Source: Chamaelirium japonicum (taxonomy: Eukaryota; Streptophyta; Magnoliopsida; Liliales; Melanthiaceae). Taken from it: a stretch of DNA of 64,000 bases. Each line of letters opens with the position of its first letter. Within the stretch, counting starts at the first letter, position 1. The stretch spans positions 18,688,351 to 18,752,350 of the forward strand of contig OX393552.1 of the NCBI GenBank assembly GCA_947650365.1, read 5' to 3'. Shown here piece after piece: positions 54,701-60,833 of this stretch. The notes under the pieces are model-generated. The model saw only the letters and a program-made list of their open reading frames with translations. It made no database searches and was not told the origin of the DNA. The position numbers and the translations under genes are program-made.

Positions 54701-57700
54701 TTACCCCGACGGAATACAAGAAACCCTGGTTTACAGCTCAACATTAAGAGGAAGATGGAGTATGACATCTTCGCATTATCATAAAAAATGCCCTTTTCTC
54801 TATCAGGGATCGGCTTCCAAGCTTCATTGGCAAAACGAAAATCAGCTTCTCCCATAGTACGAAGAATCATTCTAGCGTCTTGAGCTGACCCTTCCCAAGG
54901 CTGATAAGCTGCCAGAGCACCAGATACTGCTATGAGGAAAGGGAATCTCCTTTGCCGAAGATTCTTAGCAAATATCCCTCTTGGAAAGTGAAGTCCGATC
55001 CACCCATATAAGTAGTGAAGGGGACAAAAGGAACTCGCCCGACCTAGCTCACCACTGAACTTGGGGCTTGTAGACAGACTGCTGTAAGTCCGCGTCAGAC
55101 CGTTGTAGAGTAAGCATAATATTAGAACAACCAAATTGTATTCGGTACCTTTCACCATATTTACAGCTGGGATGAAAGTACCAGGACGAATCAAGTCACC
55201 ACTCCAAGACAGGGCGAACTTACAAAGAAAAAGAACAATCGCCGCAGACCTATAGACAATCTTCCCCAAAGTGCTATTGGCTGACAATCCAAGTAAAACG
55301 TAAGGACTGGGTTTCGATCCAGAAGGTCATTTCTCTGGAGGCATAAGACTAATTGGCCTATCAATATCTCCTGATTGGTCAAGTTTAGCTTTGGCTTTCC
55401 TTATGATATCAGTTTTCTGAGAATTAACAGCTCGAGGGTACCCACGAAACCAAAAATCAATCCAGTCACAATGCCAAACTCGGTCACTACGGCAAGATGC
55501 AGCAATAATTGCAAAGGCTTTGAAAAGATAAGAAAGTGCTGAAGGAGTATATACACAGTCGAAAAGTTCAAAGAGATTAGGAACTCTCTCTTGGTAATAT
55601 TCTCCACTCATGAGACAACCTGATATCTGGAAGAAGAAAAATGAAAAAAAAAGTAAGCCACACGTATGAATGTCACTCAAATTCAATTTCAAGTATATAC
55701 CTGATAAATCTCCGACAAGGAAATCCCTATTTCCCCAATAGAAGTGAGGAATGTATTTGTTTCTGGACACCAGAGCTCACACAAAGCTCTATACATTCCA
55801 TCAGGCCTACAATATTCATAACAAGCAAGTTCCAGCATAACAGATATGTTTCTAGTAGCCTCCCGGCCACGCAAAGCTTCGAAGACTTCGCGCATCCATT
55901 CACCGAAACCATTGAGATACTGGACATCGCCACGACCTCGTATTTCCTCACCCCATCGAGTGAATCTTGAAGCAATTTTTGAAGCAATTTGAGGAATGGG
56001 TACCATTTCAGCCGTTGTATGATGATACGGAAAAGTAAGAATCGTAGCCTTTTCAAAACGGCTAATGGGTCCAACGCTCTTCTCAGCTCCATGACTATCG
56101 CTGTCACAACTCTCATGCTCAACGATTCTCAAGGTAGTCAAAGAGTTTGGGCCATTCTTTTTCAGAGTTGCCCATGCTGCTTGCCTTTTGCATGAGGGAA
56201 AACAAGATAAGTGACCCCTCGTTCTTCTTCTTCTTCTAACCAACCATCTTCTGGCATAGCAATATATTTCTCTGAAGTACTCATACCTGCATACAGAAGA
56301 TTGGATTAAAAGTTAGAATACATTTTGCAAAAGTTGACCACCGAAAAGCATCAAATATCGAAGATCATTGCAAAGGAAGAAAAGAAGATCAAAGAACAAG
56401 CAAAATAAAGAAAAGGATCAAGAGTATGATTACTTTGAATAGATCTGATCGTTTTCTTGCCAAAGAAATCAAGCTTGCAAGATGGTTGTTGCAAAAAAAC
56501 CTCGAAGTAAAGTTTTTTGACCTAGCCCAAAGAAACACAGAAAAATAAGTTAGAAAAGGAGAGGAGACCGCATTTTATAGAAAAAGGGGGTCAAAGGACG
56601 AGCTGTACTGCCATCATAAAAAAAAAAAAAAATTTTTTTTTTTTGGCCGGCCCTGGAGGTTTCTGGCCGGCCCTAGTCAAACCTGGACGGCCCTGGCAAA
56701 AAAAAAAAAAAAGACCTGGTCAAACCTGACCGATTTGGGTAGATAAATGGTCAAAGATTATCTAGAAGTATGAAAAAGATCCAAGAATCAAACATCATGC
56801 AAGAGATAAAAAAAAAAAGAAGGTAAAAATGAGAGCAAAAATCGTTCTTGCAAAACCTTGAACTAGGGTTTCTACAAACCTAGCCGATTCAAGTAGATAG
56901 ATAGTCAAAGATCATCTAGAAGCATGAAAGAAGATCCAAGAATCAAATATCATTCAAGAGATATGCAAGAAGATCAAAAATTCAAAAAGGTAAAAGAGGA
57001 GATCAAAGATCATTCTTGCAAAACCTTGAACTAGGGTTTCGTTTTTTTTTCAAAGAGGCCCGCAAAGATCATTGCAAAAGGAGAAACGAAGATCAAAGAG
57101 CAAACAAAGCAAAGGAAAAGATCAAGATCATGATTACCTTGAATGGATTTGATCGTCTTCTTGCCAAAGGAATCAAGTTTGCGAGATGTTTTGTTTTGCA
57201 AAAAACCTTAAAGTAGGGTTTTTAGACCTAGCTCCAAAGAAATACAAAAAAATAAGTTAGAAAAGGAGAGGAGACCCCTTTTTATAGAAAAAGAGGGGCC
57301 AAAGGACGAGCTGTACCGCGCCATCCTAAAAAAAAAAAAAAAAATTTTTTTTTTGGCCGGCCCAGGAGGTTTCTGGCCGGCCCTGTCAAACCTGGCCGGC
57401 CCTGGCAAAAAAAATAAAAAATCAAAGACTGACCTTTTTCGCTTCTCGCTTGAAATGTCAATCCTTGAGAGGGCAATTTGTAGACATTGAAATATTGCCT
57501 AAAGCCAGAAAATCAAAAATTTGGCTATTGGCTAAGTCTGGAAGACTTTATTTCCCTGATGACCAGGGAAATTTTGCTTCCTTACATTCTGAAATTTGGC
57601 TAAGTCTGGGAAGCTTTATTTCCCTGATGACCAGGGAAATTTTTGCTTCCTTATACTTTATTTCCCTGATGACCAGGAAAATTTTTGCTTCCTTATACTT

Positions 57701-60700
57701 TATTTCCCTGATGACCAGGGAAATTTTTCTCTACACTCAGAAATTGACTAAGTCTGGAAAACTTTATTTCCCTATGACCAGGGAAAATTTTGCTTCCTTA
57801 TACTTTATTTCCCTGATGACCAAGGAAATTTTTCTCTACACTCAGAAATTGACTAAGTCTGGAAAACTTTATTTCCCTGATGACCAGGGAAATTTTTACT
57901 TCCTTATACTTTATTTCCCTGATGACCAGGGAAATTTTCCTCTACACTCAGAAATTGGCTAAGTCTGGGACACTTTATTTCCCTGATGACCAGAGAAATT
58001 TTTCTCTACACTCAGAAATTGGCTAAGTCTGGGACACTTTATTTCCCTGATGACCAGGGAAATTTTTCTCTACACTCAGAAATTGGCTAAGTCTGGGACA
58101 CTTTATTTCCCTGATGACCAGGGAAATTTTTCTTCCTTACATATTTGGCTAAGTCTGGGAAACTTTATTTCCCTGATGACCAGGGAAATTTTCCTCTACA
58201 CTCAGAAATTGGCTAAGTCTGGGAAGCTTTATTTCCCTGATGACCAGGGAAATTTTCCTCTTCACTCAGAAATTGGCTAAGTCTGGGACACTTTATTTCC
58301 CTGATGACCAGGGAAATTTTTCTCTACACTCAGAAATTGACTAAGTCTGGGCAGCTTTATTTCCCTGATGACCAGGGAAATTTTGCTCTCTACATTCAAA
58401 AATTGACTAAGTCTGGAAAACTTTATTTACCTGATGACCAGGAAAATTTTGCTTCCTTACACTCTGACATTTGACCAAATCTGAGAGTAAGGAAAGTACT
58501 ATATCCCTATCATCCAAAGGCTATATCTAACTCTTAGAGATGAGCATTCTTCGACAAGCCGATATACAAGGCCGAAGAATAATCAAGCTTAAGCTCCTAC
58601 AAGTAAGCTTACGCTAGATTCGACAAACTCGTTAAATCCATCAAGTCAAAAAGGACCGGATCAAGAGTTAACTTTGTTAAAATCTGAGTCACAGTAAGTC
58701 AACTCGGATTTAAGACCCGAACCACAAGTCGTTTTAATCAGACCGGTTCACTCAAACTCAAAAGGATTAAACTATCAGTGGAAGTTACAAAACCACTTGA
58801 GTATGATCCTAATCATCAAGGAGTTATATAAACCACCTGGAAGTTTCTCTAACCATCCAAGGGAGTTATAGAAACCACCAGGAGGTTGCTTCAACCACCC
58901 GAAGTAGTTATTCTCTACAATAACTACTTCGACCCTTATAAAAGGAGGGACAGGAAAAAAAGAAAGGATCTTTGGCCATAGCAAGAAGAACCTACAAAGC
59001 TCCCGACTGAAGATACTTCAAAGCTCCAAGAAATCCCGGAGAAGAAGGATCGAAGATCGAAGCAAACCAAAGAAAATCGAAGACCGAAGATCGAAGACCG
59101 AAGATCGAAGACCGAAGATCGAAGATCGAAGATGGAAAATTGAAGATTCAAGTCCAAAGCAAGTCGAAGAACGAGCGAAGAACAAGTGAAGATTCTAGGA
59201 GAAGAAGAGTAAAGCAAAGCCCCTAGCCGATCATGCGCAAAGCCCGGAAGGATCAAGCACCGTAACGCTCTTCTCTTTTCATTTTCTCACTTGTTGTAAT
59301 CTTTGTACTTCGAAATTGAGTATCAAAGGATCAAAGACGGATTTCCCCGCAATCTCGTGATATATATTTTGTACTCCGCTCCCTCGAAGCGAGTCCTTTG
59401 AAATTTGTACTTGAGTGAAAAATCAAATATTTGCTCATACAGCACCATACTTATAATTTCCAAAAGAGGATTCCTTCGAAAATTTGTTGTGCCCAAAAAA
59501 GAGAACCAAATATTGACCCATAGCCTAACTACCACAAAAATATGAAAATAAACTAGAAAATTAAAATAAAAAGAACGAATAATTTCTAACCTATTGACCG
59601 ATTAAAACCGACTTAACCCAACTATGACTTCACTCGGCTAAGATTATTAGTGGGACTCCGGTTAGCTCAACTAACCTAAATTGACTAACATGACTGATAA
59701 ACTTGAAATAACCAATTTGACTCAATAACTTAACTAACGACTTGACTAAGAGGAGTGTTTTAACTCTTAACTGATCAATTGACCAAAATACCTCTGACTT
59801 TACCTAACTTGCTTGAAAATTTTTGAAAAACATTCTGAAAAAAAAGACAAGTAAAAACTATTAGTTTTTGCAACTTGACTCAAGGCAACTCACAAACAAA
59901 ATTCAATGATGCTTAATGATACCTAAAAACACCTAATTGGATCTTCAATGGGTTAATGTATTACAAAAGTTTCACGCTAGGACTGACCCCGGATCCAGGA
60001 ATTCTTCTGCATCAAGAACCCAACTTGTTGCAGCCTATACCATTTTATTGCATCAAAGGACATGGAGAAATCTCTGTGGAACTTGCAATAATATAAACTT
60101 GAGAGTTTTATCATTCACCGAAGTCAGAACATGACGTTATTAAAATAATGTTTGTGGCCTTACATGAACACCATTTCAAAATATGTACATTCATCTTTAG
60201 TTACTTGTATCTCATGATGATGGTTCTCACTATTTGTTATAGAAAAATAAATGAATGTAACATCATTATATTAAAATATTTATTGCAAAAAAATGTAAGG
60301 TTAAATAAAATTAATTATTCCAGACCAAAAATATGGTATGAATTGACATCCACGATTATTAATACATGTTAAAAGGGAGTTTTTGACTATCAATTTCACT
60401 AAAGTAGATCTCAAGTTTTGATTATCGATTCATTAGAGTAGCTCTGACTGCCATAAATATGAGTAACCATCTGTAAAATTGTTATCTAAATATTCTTCGA
60501 GTTCGGAGTTCCCAAGAAATAGACAGTTGCAGATGAGAAACATAAAACATACAAGTGCTATTTATGAAGTACCAGATTCTGTCATGTAAGGTTTCGCTTG
60601 GCATAGAAATTCAATTTACAAAATCAAAGAACAGTAACAGAGGAACATAACATGGAATAAGACATAAGAAGCATACAACACAATTAACCGACTAAGAGAC

Positions 60701-60833
60701 AAAAAAATTAGCAGTCAAGGAATTTAACTTACTTGTCATATGATTCATCGCTACCAGTTGTCTCAATAAGAACATAAAAATTGTATAATGAAGGTGGTAA
60801 AGGATTGCGGACACCCTCTAAGTGAGCCAATAC
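33779..60833 (-). CDS. D2HGDH: D-2-hydroxyglutarate dehydrogenase, last six exons
   Basis: FAD enzyme of the mitochondrial matrix. It oxidises D-2-hydroxyglutarate to 2-oxoglutarate and passes electrons to the electron-transfer flavoprotein, linked to lysine breakdown. Exons in transcript order: 60833-60733, 40298-40190, 35353-35248, 35078-34993, 34913-34788 and 33871-33779 (TGA). Every intron is GT-AG; the phases close to 621 nt (206 residues). Motifs of the FAD-oxidase C domain: [52 protein letters not shown], the metal-binding [30 protein letters not shown], and the closing [18 protein letters not shown]. No frame break. The FAD-binding half and transit peptide are not found; they lie beyond 64000 or were missed. 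Two introns are 4.9 and 20.4 kb. Confidence 0.93.
33955..34242. mobile_element. Tourist-like MITE, copy 2 (D2HGDH last intron)
   Basis: The right end reversed is GGCTGTGTTCTTTTCC, followed by TAA. The body matches 17275-17585 (CCCATCCTCATGG-GAAAG, TGGAAAGAAT-TGGGAA, TTTCCTGGGAATTC). The left end is less clear and seems shortened. The two copies look roughly three-quarters identical. Confidence 0.6.
34246..34787. other. D2HGDH last intron, remainder
   Basis: AT-rich intronic sequence; nothing recognisable. Confidence 0.5.
35544..35757. mobile_element. MULE-type MITE, 9-bp TSD
   Basis: 214 bp. Ends GGCAAATTACATAGACATCC and (reversed) GGGAAAATTACATAAACAGC. Flanks TAAATAAAA (35535-35543) and TGAATAAAA (35758-35766) match at 8/9. 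Same family as 27788-28130. Confidence 0.72.
35767..36993. other. D2HGDH intron, unclassified
   Basis: A short direct duplication (AGAACAAGTCAAAAGCTTAG) at about 35777-35830. The rest is AT-rich with no recognised element or exon. Confidence 0.45.
37002..37583. mobile_element. hAT-type element (GGGCC/TTGGGC word), perfect 8-bp TSD
   Basis: 582 bp with ends TAGAGTTGTAAATGAGG and (reversed) TAGGGTCGTCAATGGG, flanked by identical GAGTTAAT at 36994-37001 and 37584-37591. The left arm has GGGCC/AGGCC words. The right arm has TTGGGC and GGGTTTGGGC words. AT-rich core; no transposase. Confidence 0.87.
37592..38335 (+). other. Intronic DNA with a possible copia LTR fragment
   Basis: CAACTCATAGTGGATTTGCG, TTTTCCTCGTAAAAATC and TTTTCCGTGATTGATTA (about 37727-37835) occur in the order seen in many copia LTR 3' ends. 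No partner LTR or PBS. Confidence 0.35.
38344..38780. mobile_element. hAT-type element (CGCCTAG/GGGCGG word)
   Basis: 437 bp. Ends CAATATTCTAAAAAGCGC and (reversed) TAGTGTTCTAAAAAGCGG. Flanks ACCATAGT (38336-38343) and ACCATAGA (38781-38788) match at 7/8. GCGCTAGGCG-like words at both ends surround an AT-rich core. Confidence 0.78.
38883..39628. mobile_element. hAT-type element (CCTAGGCG word)
   Basis: 746 bp. Ends CAGTGTTGTCAAGG and (reversed) CAGTGATGTCAAGG. Flanks GTTTGATC (38875-38882) and GCTTGATC (39629-39636) match at 7/8. CCTAGGCGA words in opposite orientation at the two ends; AT-rich core. About 100 bp from the previous element. Confidence 0.82.
39637..40189. other. D2HGDH intron; 120-codon minus frame of unknown nature
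   Basis: A minus-strand open frame at 39998-39636 ([19 protein letters not shown]) is long for this AT-rich context. It shows no family motif I recognise. It could be a decayed captured exon or chance. Confidence 0.3.
40299..41442. other. D2HGDH large intron, left part
   Basis: AT-rich intron sequence between exon 40298-40190 and the hAT at 41451. No feature recognised. Confidence 0.5.
41451..42543. mobile_element. hAT-type element (GCCTCGAGGC word)
   Basis: 1093 bp. Ends CAATGCTTTAAAAAACG and (reversed) CATGGTTAAAAAGGCACG. Flanks AATAAAAC (41443-41450) and CATAAAAC (42544-42551) match at 7/8. AGGCATA/GCCTCAAGG words at both ends, densest at 42330-42530. The interior has small frames without transposase motifs. 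Confidence 0.78.
42552..43055. other. Intronic DNA with GAGTCTGCAGACT words
   Basis: Repeated GAGTCTGYAGACT-type words at 42890-42990 suggest one end of yet another word-type element cut by the Tat insertion. A minus frame at 42746-42510 has no known motif. Confidence 0.35.
43056..44865 (+). repeat. Tat left LTR with 15-copy palindrome array
   Basis: 1810 bp, TGTAGACATT...GCTCATACA. U3 (43111-43896) holds 15 copies of CCCTGATGACCAGGG, variants included, in composite units that also contain CTAAGTCTGGAAGAC and CTCTACACTCAGAAATT. A TATA box lies near 44394 (CTTATAAAAGG). The transcribed part has a GACCGAAGATCGAA minisatellite. Confidence 0.92.
44980..46348 (+). pseudogene. Tat gag, one frameshift
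   Basis: Starts ATGGTCGGTATCGGCGATGC. The first frame ends at TAA 45190-45192. The continuation ([18 protein letters not shown]) is in another frame, so a one-base shift occurred near 45180. A coiled region ([20 protein letters not shown]) is followed by a retrotransposon-gag domain at about 45715-46010 ([41 protein letters not shown]). It ends at TAG 46346-46348, with the same frame continuing into protease. Confidence 0.85.
46349..48085 (+). pseudogene. Tat gag C-terminus / aspartic protease region
   Basis: In frame with gag after the TAG. Contains the zinc-like [14 protein letters not shown] (about 46512-46553). A retropepsin core follows: [20 protein letters not shown] then SAVNIMP near 47560, with DGGS in place of DTG/DSG as is common in this lineage, and LLLGRPWLH near 47770. 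It ends at TAG 48083-48085, again with the same frame open beyond. Confidence 0.85.
48086..52693 (+). CDS. Tat Pol: reverse transcriptase, two RNase H domains, integrase
   Basis: Open for 1535 codons with no lesion. Approximate positions from 48095: RT 500-720 ([17 protein letters not shown]; catalytic [10 protein letters not shown] at about 658); Ty3 RNase H 780-900 ([16 protein letters not shown]); archaeal-type RNase H 945-1080 ([33 protein letters not shown]); integrase zinc finger 1182-1226 ([19 protein letters not shown]); catalytic core with D in WGLDIVG (about 1251), D in VTDNGKQF (about 1312) and E in NGLAEAFNK (about 1349); C-terminal tail ending KFLKRYYA. All catalytic residues are present. 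No ATG is needed because it would be made by readthrough from gag-protease. Confidence 0.93.
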   Translation, partial: ALELEYEDDEDQRRKNKKSSQQSLKQRYENGDPEVGLLGQPSGKFDFYVLYPKKSNQQAVPVQMKSIKRKQKVNKYPSKMAESAPVLSFVPQRGRKIGQPPFTPMHTKPSTSFTDANLVTLKEDLVLPLHSLTSATNSSKGNSTFKPEGIWGSEASSLLSKAEFTPKDVERLGTLPPRTAPYGLTKTQERLFLAGENIPQTRPGIGAKQIPIVLKTSAKETMSANVIEAQDEEDYAKDLYDADDDTVEKKYLGNTDEDFQTLSKSARRRRRRAKKKEILMAQYEMPDVHHQLKPNRTSVFERIKKTRIRSEIVKNNHPRQSVFDRLELGFAKPSRPPRFPHSRHAKISYGHSGSFQRHSLTWHRVPPLQDVPLTISIDATSDSTTNSACLNASSSSGSKKKIVVSVNHISTDYIDCSSSSSDSDLANAPPVLEEGGQSTVDDLKEINLGTEEEPRPTFVSSLLTTNEEVEYVKLLQEYKDVFAWSYKEMPGLDPKIVVHQLAVKHGANPIKQGQRRYHPELIPQIEAEVNKLIEAGFIREVKYPTWISSVVSVKKKNGQIRVCVDFRDLNNACPKDDFPLPITELMVDATMGYEALSFMDGSSGYNQIRMAPKDEELTAFRTPKGIFCYKVMPFGLKNAGATYQRAMQRIFDDILHQNVECYVDDLVVKSKQRSSHLNDLRAVFERLRRYQLRMNPLKCAFGVTSGKFLGFIVRHRGIEIDQSKIDAILNMPNPKSLHDLRSLQGHLAYIRQFIATLSGRCHPFHQLMKRDAIFKWDEACQKAFQDIKDYLLKPLVLTAPTPGISLILYISAQEHSLGALLAQENEFGKEVACYYLSRTLVGAELKYAPIEKICLALIFATKKLRHYMLAHTIKLVSKADPLKYIMSRPVLSGRLAKWALLLSEFDIIFTPQKAVKGQALADFLAHHSIPADWELTEELPDEEVFFINVIPSWEMFFDGAAKRQAVGAGIVFVSPNSETLPYSFSLAEPCSNNKAEYQALIIGLELARDMKLQGLRIYGDSKLIIHQVLGDYEVNKEDLKSYHEYALTLFNSIEAASIQHVPRSSNQQADALANLAASLAIQDLDQLNIPVCRRWILTLEDQFNQAIGQKNEDHSYVIEEQDWRQPLIDYLESGKLPKEVKHRTEIRRRAPKFLHFNGELYRRSYDGTLMRCLTGEDIKFALQESHSGICGTHQSGPKLHFRIKIMGYYWPTMVKDCLNFSKKCHACQIHGDYIPQPPEPLHPIVASWPFDSWGLDIVGPLPKSSKQHLYILAATDYFSKWAEAVPLREVNRNSIMNFIQNDIIFRYGVPRCIVTDNGKQFKNAAMDNFCAKYKIKQRCSTMYNAPANGLAEAFNKTLCKLLEKVISKSKKDWHKRMHEALWAYRTSFRTPTQATPYSLVYGVEAILPLELQIPSLRIAIQEGLTTDENAQLRLMELEALDEKRHEAQQRLECYQARISRAFNKKVKPRFFQEGDLVLAVRRPIILSHRAGKKFDAKWDGPHVVREVYTNGAYLLTTPEGQLGPINGKFLKRYYA
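52694..52992. other. Tat spacer between pol and antisense gene
   Basis: Contains an A-rich run, then CTGAGGAAACCCCTCAGG, a small stem-loop at about 52849-52866, next to GGGTACGTAGGCAGC. That last phrase recurs after integrase in many Tat elements. It is the convergent 3' end of both coding units and may hold their termination signals. Confidence 0.45.
52993..56284 (-). pseudogene. Antisense plant-mobile-domain (PMD) gene inside the Tat element
   Basis: Spliced gene opposite to pol. Exon 1 runs from about 56284 to 55701, exon 2 is 55626-54045, exon 3 is 53969-52993 (stop). Both introns are 74-75 bp GT-AG and frame-preserving, giving about 1030 residues. PMD evidence: [20 protein letters not shown] at the end of exon 1; [20 protein letters not shown] and [15 protein letters not shown] in exon 2. 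Exon 3 ends in a coiled coil ([38 protein letters not shown]). Lesions: in-frame TGA at 55329-55327, and the best ATG (56284, [15 protein letters not shown]) is out of frame with the rest of exon 1. PMD is the domain of MAIN/MAIL proteins and of several plant transposons. Role in the element unknown. Confidence 0.85.
56361..56710 (-). promoter_or_regulatory. Antisense promoter / first-exon unit P1
   Basis: Minus-strand TATA box CTATAAAATG at 56580-56571. A non-coding first exon follows, with a donor after ATTCAAA at 56433 (GTAATC); the acceptor TATGCAG lies just before the ATG at 56284. Upstream of the TATA (about 56640-56700) are three GGCCGGCCC/GGCCCTGG motifs. Confidence 0.6.
57064..57420 (-). 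promoter_or_regulatory. Antisense promoter / first-exon unit P2 (duplicate of P1)
   Basis: Direct repeat of 56361-56710: TATA box CTATAAAAAGG near 57286, donor CATTCAAG then GTAATC at 57137, and the same GGCCGGCCC cluster at about 57355-57405. Between the two units a 130-bp segment is also doubled (56738-56871 and 56894-57040; shared CTTGCAAAACCTTGAACTAG). Confidence 0.6.
57479..59441 (+). repeat. Tat right LTR with 16-copy palindrome array
   Basis: 1963 bp, same ends as the left LTR. Outside the array the two LTRs are very similar. Within it (57548-58450) there are 16 palindromes with a different order of spacer types (CTGGGACAC and CTGGGAAGC variants dominate). The GACCGAAGATCGAA minisatellite is longer here (about 59085-59130). 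Confidence 0.92.
59442..60732. other. D2HGDH large intron, right part
   Basis: AT-rich sequence with TTGACTNAACT-like repeats at 59590-59800; no gene or bounded element seen. Ends at the splice donor (GTAAGT on minus) of exon 60833-60733. Confidence 0.5.

Larger units (their letters stand above)
43056..59441 (+). mobile_element. Tat-lineage Ty3 retrotransposon, 16.4 kb, with antisense PMD gene
   Basis: Order: LTR 43056-44865, gag-protease-pol on plus (44980-52693), a PMD gene on minus (about 56284-52993), duplicated antisense promoter units (56361-57420), LTR 57479-59441. The Tat assignment rests on the second, archaeal-type RNase H before integrase, the CKYHR..H....C zinc motif and the antisense ORF region. 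Maize Grande-type elements share this arrangement. The leader after the left LTR carries TTTGGCACGCCCGG at the PBS position. The purine-rich GAGAGGGCAA precedes the right LTR. The flanks (GATAT and GCACC) do not form a target duplication. It sits in the D2HGDH 20-kb intron, antisense to the gene. Confidence 0.9.
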
